Source: Cyanobacteria bacterium FACHB-471 (lineage in GTDB: Bacteria; Cyanobacteriota; Cyanobacteriia; Elainellales; Elainellaceae). From it: a stretch of 64,000 bases of DNA. Location: NCBI GenBank assembly GCA_014695345.1, contig JACJOC010000065.1, positions 1 through 64,000 of the forward strand. Direction: 5' to 3'. The notes beneath the pieces were generated by a model. The model saw only the letters and a program-made list of their open reading frames with translations, made no database searches and was not told the DNA's origin. The translations under genes and the position numbers were made by a program. Shown here piece by piece: positions 7,273-16,769 of this stretch (position 1 is the stretch's first letter; each line of letters opens with the position of its first letter).

Positions 7273-10200
7273 CTATTGATATAGCCAAACCCGCAGCAGG
7301 GAAAGCAATTGCTCGGTATCAATCGGTTTGCTGATGTAGTCAGAAGCTCCGGCTTCGATGCAGCGATCGCGATCGCCCTGCATTGCTTTTGCGGTGAGGG
7401 CGATGATCGGCAAATCACGAAAGGCTTCCTGTTCTCGAACTGCACGGGTTGCATCGTACCCATCCATTTCAGGCATCATCACGTCCATTAAGACGACATC
7501 AACATCAGAATGGGTTTGCAGAACCTCAAGTCCTTCTCGACCGTTTTCGGCATATAGCACTTCTATGTCGTAGCGCTCTAGTAGTCCGGTGAGGGCAAAG
7601 ATATTTCGCACGTCGTCGTCTACAATCAGCACCTTTTTGCCTGCCAAAATTGGGTCACTTTGGTGAAGCTGTTCTAGTATTTGCTGCTTGGGCTGTGGCA
7701 GGTTTGCCTGGACACGATGTAAGAAAAGGGCGGTTTCGTCGAGCAGGCGTTCTGGCGATCGCACATCTTTAATGATGATTGTTTCTGCCATTCGCTTGAG
7801 CTGAGTCTCTTCCTGCTTGGTCAACTCCTTGCCTGTGTAGACAATGATTGGCAAGTTTGCCAGGCTGTCTTGCTGTTTGATCTGCTCAATTAGCTCAAAG
7901 CCACTCATGTCAGGCAATCCCAGGTCTAGCACGACGCATTCAAAGTGCCCTTGACGCAAAGTTTCCAGTGCTGCGGCTCCGGTGGCAACCGTTGTGGTTT
8001 GAACGTCGCCATTGCCGATTAGCTCTCGAATGCTTTCAGCCTGAGTGATGTCATCTTCAACAACGAGCAGGTTTCTTACCTGTCGTTCGACAAAGCCTTT
8101 GATGTCGGTGAGCGCCCGAGTCAACGTTTCGGGGGAAACGGGCTTTTGCAGATAGGCGATCGCTCCCAGTTGCAGCCCACGCTGCTGGGACTCCTCCACC
8201 GAGAGCAGGTGAACCGGAATGTGGCGAGTGGTTGGGTCATGTTTCAGTCGGTCAAGCAGCGTCAACCCATCCATATCGGGCAGGTGAATGTCTAGCATAA
8301 TCGCGTCAGGCTTAAACTCGCGCGCCATTGCCAACCCTGGATTGCTGCGTAGCGCCACTAATCCCTTAAAGCCTTGTTCTCGCGCCATTTCTAGCAGGAT
8401 TCGAGCAAAGTTGATGTCGTCTTCGATGATTAGCAGGGTGCGATCGCCCGGTTGAAGGTTGTGGCGATCGTCGGGGAGGAGGGGGTTGGGGGCTGGAGAA
8501 GGGGCTAGGGGCTGAGGGCTGGGGGCTGGGGGTTCAGAAGTGGGATGGGATGGGAGAGTGGGTTTTGGAGTTTGGGTCTTGGAGATTGTAGTTTGGGCGA
8601 CTGGAGCGGGAGCAGTTTGGGGCAGGTAGAGGGTGAAGGTGCTGCCTTGCTCGACTTGGCTGGTCAGGTGAATTTTGCCGCCTAGCAGTCGAGCGAGTTC
8701 GCGGCTGATCGAGAGCCCTAAGCCAGTGCCGCCATATTTGCGGCTAGTGGTACCGTCTGCTTGCTGGAAGGCTTCAAAAATGATTTGCTGTTTTTCGGGT
8801 GAGACGCCAATGCCTGTGTCGCTGACGGCAAAGGCGATCGCATCCACTGTTTTGCCATCCTCCTGCTTTAGTCCCTGGGCAATCGACGTGATTCGCAGTG
8901 TCACCCGTCCATGCTCAGTGAACTTCAACGCATTAGAGAGCAGGTTTTTGAGCACTTGTTGCAGGCGCTTTGAATCGGTGGCGATCGCTCCTGGCAGCGA
9001 TTCATCCAGTTCAACGGTAAAGCCCAGTCCTTTACTCTCAGCAATTTGTTGGAAAGTTCGTTCAATGTAGCCTTTCAAATCATCAAACTGAACGGGCTCA
9101 AACTCTAGCGAAATCGTGCCCGACTCGATTTTTGCCAAGTCAAGAATGTCGTTGATTAACTCCAGCAAGTCCGTTCCGGCAGAGTGAATTGTTTTGGCGT
9201 ACTCAACTTGTTTGCTGGTGAGGTTGCCATTGATGTTGTCCGTTAGCAGCCGCGCCAAAATTAGCAAACTGTTGAGCGGCGTTCGCAATTCGTGCGACAT
9301 ATTGGCCAAAAACTCGGACTTGTAGCGCGAACTTAAAGCCAGTTGCTCTGCCTTCTCCTCTAATTCTTGACGGGCGTATTCAATTTCCTGATTTTTGCGT
9401 TCTACCTCACGATTCTGAGAGGACAAAAGCTTAGCTTTTTCTTCCAGTTCCTCATTGAGTTGCTGCAATTCCTCGTTGGTTTGCTGCAATTCTTCCTGCT
9501 GTTGCTTCAGCATTATCTCTGATTCGCGCAAGGTCTCAGCCTGTTCTTCAAGCTGCTGGTTGCTGGCTTTTAGCTCCTCTTGCTGGTTCTGTAGCTCTTC
9601 GGTCAGGGTTTGTGATTGTTGCAGCAGTTTAGCCGTTCGCATATCAGCGGCGATCGTGTTTAATACAATTCCCAAGCCTTCTGTCACCTGGTCGAGCAAC
9701 GTCAGGTGAATCGACCTAAATTGCTGAAAAGACGCTAGCTCAATTACTGCGATCACTTCCTGCTCAAACAGAACGGGCTGCACCAAAATATTCAGCGGCG
9801 GCGCTTGCCCCAGTCCAGAGCTAATGCGAATGTAGTCACTGGGAACCTCCGTCAGCAGAATTTTTTGCTTTTCCAGGGCACATTGCCCGACCAGCCCTTC
9901 ACCCAGTCGAAACCGATTCGCCAGATGTTTTCGTTCCTGATAGGCATAGGTGCCCAATAGCTTTAGGGTCGGCTGCTCATCTTCGACCTGCATTAAATAA
10001 AACAGCGCTTGACTTGCCCCAACCAGCGGTGCCAGATCAGACAAAATCATTCTGGAAACCATCTCCATGCTGCGCTGACCCTGCAACATGCGGGTGAACT
10101 CTGTCAGGTTAGATTTGAGCCAACCCTGTTCCTCGTTTTCGCGAGTGGTGTCTCGCAGGTTGGCGATCATCTGGTTAAAGGTCTGGGTCAGCACGCCGAT

Positions 10201-10923
10201 TTCATCGTGGCGATCGCTCTCTGGCAAACTAACCGCTAAATTTCCATCGGTTAAGTCCTCTGCTGCATCTGAAATTTGCTTCAGCGGTCGAGAAATGTTT
10301 TTCGCCAGGAAAAAACCCAGCAACGCCAACAAAAGGGAATAGAGCGGAATGCCAAAAGCCACACCGTAGAGCATTTGCCGGGTGGCTAAATCTGCCTGGG
10401 CGGTGCGCTGGTCCAGCAGTTCTGTCTCTGTGGCTTCCATCTCTTCAATCAGGTCCCGAATCTCATTCATAACCTGCCTGCCCTGGTCAACCTGAACCAC
10501 TTCCAAAGCGGTATCAAATCCCTGGGTACGCCGAATATCAATGACCCGCTGCATTACTTCAAGACGATTTGCTACCAGTGGCACAAGCCGATCAAGCTGT
10601 TGCTGCTGAACTGGATTGTCCTGCGTTAAGTCTCGAATCTGCTCAATTCTTCCATCCAGCGTGCTGATTGCCGCAGTGTAAGGCTCCAGATAACTCTCCT
10701 GCCCTGTGATGATGTAGCCTCGCTGTCCCGTTTCAGCATCTTTGATAGTAGAAATTAACCCCTCAAGCTCATTGAGAACCTGGTAAGTATGGCTTTCCAT
10801 CCGAGAGGCTGTTCTAACCTGAAGCGCACCTCGATAGGAAAACCAACCCAATGCTGCAAAAATCGCTACACCTGTTGCAAAACTGATGCCTATCTTGGTG
10901 CCAATTCTTAACCTGTTCAGCAT
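7273..10923 (-). CDS. CHASE3-HAMP-GAF hybrid histidine kinase with three receivers
   Basis: A 1216-residue membrane kinase. TM1 is at about 12-30, a periplasmic CHASE3 sensor at 40-180 (with [14 protein letters not shown]), TM2 at 186-207, HAMP at 208-262 and GAF at 280-425. A Gln/Glu-rich signalling coiled coil runs about 432-530. HisKA has His544 in [10 protein letters not shown]; the ATPase domain has Asn664, DTGIG at 702 and GGTGLGLSI at 731. Three receivers follow with Asp878, Asp1000 and Asp1147. A Pro/Ala linker (about 782-815) encoded by a 7-bp repeat separates ATPase and first receiver. It lies upstream of the cheR operon on the same strand but 782 bp away, so separate transcription is likely. 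The ligand is unknown. Confidence 0.92.
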   Translation of the reverse strand: MLNRLRIGTKIGISFATGVAIFAALGWFSYRGALQVRTASRMESHTYQVLNELEGLISTIKDAETGQRGYIITGQESYLEPYTAAISTLDGRIEQIRDLTQDNPVQQQQLDRLVPLVANRLEVMQRVIDIRRTQGFDTALEVVQVDQGRQVMNEIRDLIEEMEATETELLDQRTAQADLATRQMLYGVAFGIPLYSLLLALLGFFLAKNISRPLKQISDAAEDLTDGNLAVSLPESDRHDEIGVLTQTFNQMIANLRDTTRENEEQGWLKSNLTEFTRMLQGQRSMEMVSRMILSDLAPLVGASQALFYLMQVEDEQPTLKLLGTYAYQERKHLANRFRLGEGLVGQCALEKQKILLTEVPSDYIRISSGLGQAPPLNILVQPVLFEQEVIAVIELASFQQFRSIHLTLLDQVTEGLGIVLNTIAADMRTAKLLQQSQTLTEELQNQQEELKASNQQLEEQAETLRESEIMLKQQQEELQQTNEELQQLNEELEEKAKLLSSQNREVERKNQEIEYARQELEEKAEQLALSSRYKSEFLANMSHELRTPLNSLLILARLLTDNINGNLTSKQVEYAKTIHSAGTDLLELINDILDLAKIESGTISLEFEPVQFDDLKGYIERTFQQIAESKGLGFTVELDESLPGAIATDSKRLQQVLKNLLSNALKFTEHGRVTLRITSIAQGLKQEDGKTVDAIAFAVSDTGIGVSPEKQQIIFEAFQQADGTTSRKYGGTGLGLSISRELARLLGGKIHLTSQVEQGSTFTLYLPQTAPAPVAQTTISKTQTPKPTLPSHPTSEPPAPSPQPLAPSPAPNPLLPDDRHNLQPGDRTLLIIEDDINFARILLEMAREQGFKGLVALRSNPGLAMAREFKPDAIMLDIHLPDMDGLTLLDRLKHDPTTRHIPVHLLSVEESQQRGLQLGAIAYLQKPVSPETLTRALTDIKGFVERQVRNLLVVEDDITQAESIRELIGNGDVQTTTVATGAAALETLRQGHFECVVLDLGLPDMSGFELIEQIKQQDSLANLPIIVYTGKELTKQEETQLKRMAETIIIKDVRSPERLLDETALFLHRVQANLPQPKQQILEQLHQSDPILAGKKVLIVDDDVRNIFALTGLLERYDIEVLYAENGREGLEVLQTHSDVDVVLMDVMMPEMDGYDATRAVREQEAFRDLPIIALTAKAMQGDRDRCIEAGASDYISKPIDTEQLLSLLRVWLYQ
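8473..8537. repeat. G-rich heptanucleotide repeat array within the kinase gene
   Basis: About nine 7-bp units related to GGGGCTG/GGGGGCT encode the Pro/Ala/Ser linker between the ATPase domain and the first receiver on the minus strand. Nine heptamers are 63 bp, which keeps the frame. This is an STRR-like repeat within coding sequence. Confidence 0.7.
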
Positions 10924-11103
10924 TTGTAGCGTTTACTCACCTGTATTCATGAACGATCTTGCCATCTTTAGCAAGACCTTTGCTGGGAATGGATGGAGAA
11001 CTCACCTTCGGGCAGATGAGCAAATTCGAGTCCGAGTAGTGACACGTTTATTCACAATGCTTTACATTACATAACATCACCGTATCTGTAGGTAGCAAGC
11101 GCG

Positions 11104-11553
11104 ATGGTAGGTTTCATCAAAGGGTTTTTCGGTTCTAAGAAAAAGAAGCAAAGTGAGGAACAGGTGGATTTAACTCCATCAGAAAAGGCTGCTAAGGCGC
11201 AAGCGTATTTTTTGGATGCGGACTCAGCAAAGACATTTGGCGATCTGGAGTATATGCGGACTGCTAAAGCTGTGAGACGCACGTTTCCTAAGACATTGGC
11301 TAATCCAAAAGGGTTTGAGAAGATCAACCAGATTTCCTCTATTGCACAACTAGAAGCAATGAAGGAAGTTGCTGCCTCTGTTGCACCAGAAGCGATCGCC
11401 AAAATTGATGCTCAAATCGAAGCCGTCAAGCAAGACAACGCTTCTCAAAACGGTCAGGCACCCAGCAGCCAAACCGGTTCTAGCGATCGCCGTAGTGCTG
11501 ACACCAGCATGGATATTTTCCGCAACATGGCGCGTGATATCAAAAAGCCATGA
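11104..11553 (+). CDS. Hypothetical protein with conserved-looking core (149 aa)
   Basis: A soluble 149-residue protein. A basic N-terminus (VGFIKGFFGSKKKK) precedes a helical core, about 25-105, containing YFLDADSAKTFGDLEYMRTAKAV split over residues 35-57; the tail is Gln/Ser rich and ends NMARDIKKP. The pattern is familiar from cyanobacterial proteins of unknown function, but I cannot attach a family name. The N-terminus could be an amphipathic membrane-binding helix. It stands alone, divergent from the hybrid kinase gene, 180 bp apart. ATG start. Confidence 0.7.
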   Translation: MVGFIKGFFGSKKKKQSEEQVDLTPSEKAAKAQAYFLDADSAKTFGDLEYMRTAKAVRRTFPKTLANPKGFEKINQISSIAQLEAMKEVAASVAPEAIAKIDAQIEAVKQDNASQNGQAPSSQTGSSDRRSADTSMDIFRNMARDIKKP

Positions 11554-11692
11554 TTGCGTAATGTAACGTCGCAGAAAAACTTAAGAACTGGCAAGCAGGG
11601 CATCCATCTACGGGTAGATGTCGGAAGTAGTAGAGCAGAAATAAGACTGGGAGGATTATGCCCCCTATTCTCTCGCTACTGGAGCCTAGAAG

Positions 11693-13276
11693 ATGAAAGC
11701 CCTGCTGCTCTATCCCCAGTTCCCAAAAACTTTTTGGTCATACGATCGCTTCATGGAAATGGCCAGCCTGAAGGCGACCATTCCTCCTCTAGGCATTCTT
11801 ACCGTCGCTGCGCTGCTGCCTCAAGACTGGGAAATTCGGTTTCGCGATCGCAATGTTACTCCCGAAACGGATGCTGATTGGGAATGGTGCGACATCGTCA
11901 TTCTGTCGGCCATGCTGGCGCAAAAGCCAGACTTTCACGCGATGATTTGCAAAGCGGTGCAGTTGGGCAAAAAGGTTGCGGTGGGCGGCCCATACCCAAC
12001 CTCCGTGCCGCAGGACGCGCTGGACTCCGGAGCCGATTATCTGATTTTGGATGAGGGCGAAATTACGGTGCCAATGTTTTTGGAGGCGATCGCCCAAAAC
12101 CAGTCCCACGGAGTTTTTCGCGCCACAGAGAAACCCGATGTCACCCTCAGTCCCATTCCCCGGTTTGACTTACTCCAGCGCGATCAATACCTGATGATGG
12201 CAATCCAGTTTTCGCGCGGCTGTCCGTTTAACTGCGAATTCTGCGACATCATCAGCCTCTACGGTCGCAAACCCCGCACCAAGTCCCCAGAGCAAACCCT
12301 GGCAGAGCTACAAACCCTCTATGACCTGGGCTGGCGCGGCTCCATCTTCGTTGTAGATGACAACTTCATTGGTAATCAGCGCAACGTCAAGCTCATGTTG
12401 CGGGAACTCATTCCCTGGATGCAGCAGCGGCAATATCCCTTCACTTTCCTCACTGAAGCCTCTGTCAACTTAGCCGAAGATGCCGAACTGCTGGACTTGA
12501 TGGCAAAAGCAGGCTTTTATGGCGTGTTCCTGGGAATTGAAACGCCTGATCAAGACAGCCTCCAGGTGACTCGCAAAGTACAAAACACGCGCAATCCATT
12601 GGTTGAAGCCTGTCGCACGATTAACCAGGCAGGACTGATGATTTATGCCGGATTTATTCTTGGGTTCGATGGGGAACGGACGGGGGCGGGCGATCGCATC
12701 CAGGCATTTGTCGAAGCCACCAGCATTCCTCAGCCAATGCTAGGCATCCTCCAGGCACTTCCTAACACTGCCCTCTGGGATCGACTCAAGCAAGAACAGC
12801 GGCTATTCCAAAATCAAGGCGTCACCGAAGTAGGCGACCAAAACTGTCTGATGAACTTTACGCCAACTCGACCCTTAGCAGAAGTCGCCAAAGAATATGT
12901 CCAAGCACTCTGGACAATGTACGAACCCTCAAATTACCTCAAACGCTGCTTCCAGCACTGTTTGAGCATCACCCCTAACCCTCAACTCCAGCAAAACGTA
13001 TACTTCCCCCCTGGCAAAAGCTTCAAGCTGGTAGCGCGTCTACTCTGGCTACAAGGCATCAAGCGGGCTGGAAATCGAGTTCAGTTTTGGCAGCAACTCT
13101 GGACAATTTTTAGAACAAAACCTCAATTCCTCAACATGTACCTTGGCTTGTGTGCCGCTGGTGAACATTTTTTGGAATACCGCACCATTGCCCGCCAGCG
13201 AATTGTGCAACAGCTAGGCTATGACCCTCTGGTTACGACTCCTCCAGAGAAAGTATTGGTCATGAGTAATGGGTGA
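11693..13276 (+). CDS. B12-binding-domain radical SAM protein
   Basis: A 527-residue enzyme with an N-terminal cobalamin-binding-like Rossmann domain (about 1-140, with GGPYPTSVPQ and a DEGE segment) and a radical SAM barrel from about 160. The cluster motif CxxxCxxC is in FSRGCPFNCEFCDI and is complete. The C-terminal region (about 370-500) resembles the DUF4070 extension of this group. The DxHxxG cobalamin motif is not obvious, so B12 binding is by family only. Members modify lipids, tetrapyrroles or natural products; the substrate here cannot be read. Possible hopanoid methylase or related roles are not supported by neighbours. Confidence 0.8.
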   Translation: MKALLLYPQFPKTFWSYDRFMEMASLKATIPPLGILTVAALLPQDWEIRFRDRNVTPETDADWEWCDIVILSAMLAQKPDFHAMICKAVQLGKKVAVGGPYPTSVPQDALDSGADYLILDEGEITVPMFLEAIAQNQSHGVFRATEKPDVTLSPIPRFDLLQRDQYLMMAIQFSRGCPFNCEFCDIISLYGRKPRTKSPEQTLAELQTLYDLGWRGSIFVVDDNFIGNQRNVKLMLRELIPWMQQRQYPFTFLTEASVNLAEDAELLDLMAKAGFYGVFLGIETPDQDSLQVTRKVQNTRNPLVEACRTINQAGLMIYAGFILGFDGERTGAGDRIQAFVEATSIPQPMLGILQALPNTALWDRLKQEQRLFQNQGVTEVGDQNCLMNFTPTRPLAEVAKEYVQALWTMYEPSNYLKRCFQHCLSITPNPQLQQNVYFPPGKSFKLVARLLWLQGIKRAGNRVQFWQQLWTIFRTKPQFLNMYLGLCAAGEHFLEYRTIARQRIVQQLGYDPLVTTPPEKVLVMSNG

Positions 13277-13331
13277 TGGGGATTAGGGGGTTAGGGATTG
13301 GGGGTTGAAGATTGAATGATAGATAATGAAG
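13268..13331. repeat. STRR-like heptanucleotide array after the radical SAM gene
   Basis: The stretch reads in 7-bp steps related to GGGGATT, GGGGGTT and GATTGAA, starting in the last codons of the radical SAM gene. It is the intergenic counterpart of the arrays found in the two kinase linkers. Confidence 0.55.
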
Positions 13332-13466
13332 TATCCAATTTCATTCTCGTTTGAGAGGGAAGCGGGGGCGATCGCCCTCACCAGGATAAAACCCTTCTCC
13401 AAAACCTCCCGTCAAAACTCCTAAGCTAAAAGCAGACTTCCCTTCCCCCAACCCCCACCTCCCGCC

Positions 13467-13928
13467 ATGCTATCTACCTCCCAATCCTCACCATCGCTGC
13501 AGCAGGGAATGTTGCGTCGAGTTCACCACATTGCCTTGAATGTCAAAGACATGCAGGCATCTCGCTACTTTTATGGCACCATCTTGGGACTTCGTGAACT
13601 CCAGGGAGAGGAAGTTCCAGAAACGCTAAAGGCTTTGTTTGAAGCAGGTGAAGCAGCGAACTTCGTCACGCCTGACGGCACAGTGATAGACCTCTTTTGG
13701 AAGCCTCACCTAGAACCTCCTCACCCTGACCCCGACAAAACCTTTACTCGCACTGGACATCTAGCGTTCGACATTGAGCCACATCTATTTGACCAGGCAG
13801 TTGAAGTAATTCGCCAAAACCAGATTCCGATTGATCACGGACCAGTTAGCCGCCCCACAGGACGAGGAATTTACTTCTACGACCCAGACGGTTTGCTAGT
13901 TGAAATTCGTTGTGATCCAGTACTTTAA
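13467..13928 (+). CDS. VOC-superfamily (glyoxalase/dioxygenase-like) protein
   Basis: A 153-residue single-unit VOC protein. Residues about 17-145 make the paired beta-alpha-beta-beta-beta modules, with HHIALNVKDMQAS at the start, GHLAFDI in the middle and GIYFYDPDGLLVEIRC at the end. The His of HHIAL, the His of TGHLAF and the Glu of LLVEI fit metal ligands. VOC proteins include glyoxalase I, dioxygenases and resistance proteins, so the reaction is open. Start ATG at 13467; a start near LRRVHHIAL is also possible. A small gene follows 26 bp downstream. Confidence 0.75.
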   Translation: MLSTSQSSPSLQQGMLRRVHHIALNVKDMQASRYFYGTILGLRELQGEEVPETLKALFEAGEAANFVTPDGTVIDLFWKPHLEPPHPDPDKTFTRTGHLAFDIEPHLFDQAVEVIRQNQIPIDHGPVSRPTGRGIYFYDPDGLLVEIRCDPVL

Positions 13929-13954
13929 GTAAAAGGCTTCGATGTAGGGCAACA

Positions 13955-14329
13955 ATGACAACTAATGAATCTTCTGTCTCTCTCTCTATTCCTGACGAAT
14001 TGCAGCAGGCTTTAGAGAAATATCGGCAGGAAAACAGAATTGAATCTACTTCGGACGCAATCAGGGATGTGCTTCAAAAGTTTTTTGAAGGGAAGTCCAA
14101 CACTCCAACCTATGCCTCTGTTAAACAGGTTGAAGCATTAGAAAACTGGGTGAAGAATCTAGCGGAGCAGGTTACTGCGATTAATCAATCAGTCAAGTAT
14201 TTGTCTGTAACACGTTCTATAGCCAGTTCTGTTATTCCTTTAAATTCTGTTGATTTAGAGGAAGACGAGATTGAGGATGAGCCTGACGAAATCCTATTTG
14301 ATTTTTTGCCTGATGCAGACAGGTATTGA
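13955..14329 (+). CDS. Small protein with ribbon-helix-helix-like N-terminus
   Basis: A 124-residue protein. Residues 6-48 (SVSLSIPDELQQALEKYRQ, then SDAIRDVLQKFF) have the strand-helix-helix pattern of CopG/Arc-type DNA-binding proteins; about 55-90 is helical and may be a coiled coil; the C-terminus is very acidic. No toxin gene lies beside it, so it need not be an antitoxin. It follows the VOC gene by 26 bp and may be cotranscribed. The DNA-binding role is inference from the pattern. Confidence 0.6.
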   Translation: MTTNESSVSLSIPDELQQALEKYRQENRIESTSDAIRDVLQKFFEGKSNTPTYASVKQVEALENWVKNLAEQVTAINQSVKYLSVTRSIASSVIPLNSVDLEEDEIEDEPDEILFDFLPDADRY

Positions 14330-14402
14330 GCAACAAGTTAGGGCTTTCCTGCATTCTCTAAATTTCCTAATCTAGTCGGACTGGCGATCGCCCCCTCCCT
14401 CA

Positions 14403-15386
14403 CTACGCCTCAGACTTCAAATCCCTTTCCATCAGAGCTTCTACTGCTTGCTGTGGCGTAATTTTACCGTTGAGTAAGCGATAAACTTGCAGCGAAACGG
14501 GAACTGGAATATTTTCTCGTCTAGCAATATCAATTAGCACATTGGCAGTATTCACGCCTTCGGCTGTGCCTTGCAGTTCTGCCAAAATTTGCTCTAAAGA
14601 ATTGCCTTGAGACAGCCTGAAACCCACTTGGTAGTTTCGGCTGAGCGGACTGCTACAGGTTGCTAATAAATCGCCCAAACCTGATAAGCCAAAAAATGTT
14701 TCGGTTTGTCCACCAAGGTGAGTGCCGACGCGAATAATTTCAGTTAAGGCGCGGGTGATTAGGGCAGATTTGGCGTTGGTGCCAAGCTGAAGCCCATCAC
14801 ATACTCCAACGGCGATCGCGATTACATTCTTTAGCGTTCCGCCCAGCTCAGTTCCAATCGGATCGGTGTTTGTGTAGACCCGAAAGCGATCAGACGAGAA
14901 AGCAGTTTGCACCGTTTCGGCAGCAGCTTTGTTTGCGCTAGATACCACTGTGGCAGCAGGAAGCCCTTGCCCAATTTCTTTGGATAGATTTGGCCCAGAC
15001 AGCACCACTACTGAGTTTTGTGGAAAACCTTCCTGCCAGATTTGCGAAGGGGTGCGACTGGTGGTAGCGTCCAACCCTTTTGTTGCAGTCACCAAAATTG
15101 TGTGAGCAGGAAGCTGACTAGCCTTGACCTGCTTCGCAACTTCTGACACACCTTTCATGGAAATCGCAGAAATTACGATGTCTGCTTCTGTTAGACAATC
15201 TGCCAAAGATACCTCACCTTGACGCGTCCACAGATTCACCTGATGTCCCTTCTGACTGGCTAGCTTTGCCAGTATGGAACCCCAGGCACCCGCGCCCAGA
15301 ACAGCAATTTGGTAGATGTGATGATTAGACAAGGGGAAAGGATGGGGAATAAGGAATGAAGCTAACTCGTAGGTTGGGTGAAGCAA
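14403..15386 (-). CDS. gpsA: NAD(P)-dependent glycerol-3-phosphate dehydrogenase
   Basis: Reduces dihydroxyacetone phosphate to sn-glycerol 3-phosphate for membrane lipid synthesis. The Rossmann motif VLGAGAWGS lies near the N-terminus, followed by SGPNLSKEI and the catalytic segment GTLKNVIAIAVGVCDG with its lysine; FGLSGLGDLLATCSS is diagnostic. The 327-residue frame is a little long because its first codons run into a dispersed repeat at 15369-15445. The more likely start is TTG at 15332, reading SNHHIYQIAVLGAG and giving about 309 residues. It is monocistronic by spacing, with the small membrane protein gene upstream on the same strand. Confidence 0.93.
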   Translation of the reverse strand: MLHPTYELASFLIPHPFPLSNHHIYQIAVLGAGAWGSILAKLASQKGHQVNLWTRQGEVSLADCLTEADIVISAISMKGVSEVAKQVKASQLPAHTILVTATKGLDATTSRTPSQIWQEGFPQNSVVVLSGPNLSKEIGQGLPAATVVSSANKAAAETVQTAFSSDRFRVYTNTDPIGTELGGTLKNVIAIAVGVCDGLQLGTNAKSALITRALTEIIRVGTHLGGQTETFFGLSGLGDLLATCSSPLSRNYQVGFRLSQGNSLEQILAELQGTAEGVNTANVLIDIARRENIPVPVSLQVYRLLNGKITPQQAVEALMERDLKSEA

Positions 15387-15445
15387 AGCGGAACCCAGCA
15401 GGATCTTTGCAAATGTTGGGTTTCACGTTGTTCCACCCAACCTAC
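15369..15445. repeat. Dispersed inverted repeat of the GTAGGTTGGGT family
   Basis: GTAGGTTGGGTGAAGCAAAG at the left end is matched by an inverted copy ending CCACCCAACCTAC at 15445. It overlaps the extreme 5-prime end of the long gpsA frame, which argues for the internal TTG start. Confidence 0.8.
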
Positions 15446-15466
15446 AGCGGACGATGCCTCTGTCTC

Positions 15467-15661
15467 TCAGGGCGAGAGGGGTGAGGAGCTTGAAGCTGGT
15501 TGAACTAACGCAGGTTGAGAGCCATCAACCTCAGACAGATCAACCGGAGCAGGCAACATTTCGCCGCGAAAGTCAAGGAGTTGCACCATGACTAGGTAGG
15601 CGATGCCCAGGAGGAGGGCGATCGCCCCCGTAATCACAGCCACAATCTTTGAGCGGTCCAT
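15467..15661 (-). CDS. Small single-span membrane protein
   Basis: A 64-residue protein from ATG 15661 (MDRSKIVAVITGA), with a GAGG motif upstream. One hydrophobic helix spans about 5-28, followed by a proline- and serine-rich tail. A longer frame from TTG 15691 would add ten residues. It begins just after the dienelactone hydrolase stop codon, so the two are probably cotranscribed. I recognise the type from cyanobacteria but no function is known. Confidence 0.6.
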   Translation of the reverse strand: MDRSKIVAVITGAIALLLGIAYLVMVQLLDFRGEMLPAPVDLSEVDGSQPALVQPASSSSPLSP

Positions 15662-15694
15662 AGTCCTGACATCCTCAATGGGTGATTTCAAACG

Positions 15695-16585
15695 CTATTT
15701 GAGATGTTGTTCCAGGAAGGCAGTCGTGCGCTCCCAGGCGTCTTCAGCCGCTTCTGGGTCATAGTTCATGCCAGAGGGGTTAGCAAAAGCATGGTCTGCA
15801 CCGGGATAGACATAAATCTCAACCGACTTGTCCAGAGACTTGAGAGCAGACTCAAACTCACGCACGGTTTCAACGGGTGGGTTGTCATCGAGTGCGCCAA
15901 AAACTCCCAAAATAGGCATTTGTAGGCTGCTGAGACGAGCCGGATCAGTTTCTAGCTGTCCACCATAGTAAATGACTGCGGCATCGAGTTGATCAGGCAA
16001 AAGCAGTGCTGTGTTGAGCGACCAACTTCCCCCAAAACACCAGCCAAGGCTGGCGATCGCCGTTGCTGACTGCTCATCCAAATACTGGTAAGCCTGACGC
16101 AGATTTTCCTGAGCCAGTTGAGGATTTTGGGCAACTGCATCTACCAAACGGCGTGCGGTCTGAGGATCTTCTGCAAATTCTCCGTTGTATAGATCGACTG
16201 CCAGCGCTGTGTAGCCTTCACCAGCCAAACGCTCGGTCATCATTCTAATGTTGTCGTTTAGCCCCCACCATTCGTGGATCACAATCAGTGCAGGCAGCGG
16301 CTCGGTTGCATCAGCCGGACGAGCCAGATAGCCCGTTACAGGGGTGCCATTAATGGTGGCATAGGTGACTTCTTCAGTTTCAACGGCGGTCGCGGGAGCT
16401 TGAGCCACAGCATCCGAAGCAATGGGTAAGTCAGCCCGGTGAGACTCCATCAGCCGGCTAGCGTAATCCCGGTTTGACTCTTGGGCAACTGAAAGGCGAT
16501 CGCTAAGGGGATTAAACAGCGCCCATAGCAACACCAAAAACATCGTTATGATGGCAATTCCGAATAGTTTACGCGGTTTACGCAT
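15695..16585 (-). CDS. Exported dienelactone hydrolase family alpha/beta hydrolase
   Basis: A 296-residue protein with an N-terminal hydrophobic segment (about 8-26), so it is secreted or membrane anchored, then a dienelactone-hydrolase-type alpha/beta hydrolase from about residue 70. The nucleophile is a cysteine in SLGWCFGGSWSL, with the acid in GALDDNPP and the base in GADHAFANP, the Cys-Asp-His triad of the family. ALIVIHEWWGLND is the conserved early motif. The substrate (an ester or lactone) is not known. The small membrane protein gene follows immediately. Confidence 0.85.
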   Translation of the reverse strand: MRKPRKLFGIAIITMFLVLLWALFNPLSDRLSVAQESNRDYASRLMESHRADLPIASDAVAQAPATAVETEEVTYATINGTPVTGYLARPADATEPLPALIVIHEWWGLNDNIRMMTERLAGEGYTALAVDLYNGEFAEDPQTARRLVDAVAQNPQLAQENLRQAYQYLDEQSATAIASLGWCFGGSWSLNTALLLPDQLDAAVIYYGGQLETDPARLSSLQMPILGVFGALDDNPPVETVREFESALKSLDKSVEIYVYPGADHAFANPSGMNYDPEAAEDAWERTTAFLEQHLK

Positions 16586-16769
16586 GATAGCTCTGCTAAT
16601 TCCTTCAATTTCAAGCTGCTAGTGAGACTTTGTAAACTTTTGCCTCAATTTTTAACCTAACATTGACTGCGCTGGTGTTGCTGACTGGTAGTGATTTGCG
16701 AAATGGGGACTACTATACTCAGTTAGTTACTATCAACGTGACTGCGACGATTCAATAGCTTTGCATCTC

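Noticed and set aside
6690-7284. Three overlapping frames (both strands) in the 21-bp array
   Set aside because: They arise because the unit length is a multiple of three; none has a start signal, and the heptapeptide pattern is a product of the repeat.
11554-11877. 107-residue frame before the radical SAM gene
   Set aside because: Overlaps the start of the radical SAM gene in another frame and has no family pattern.
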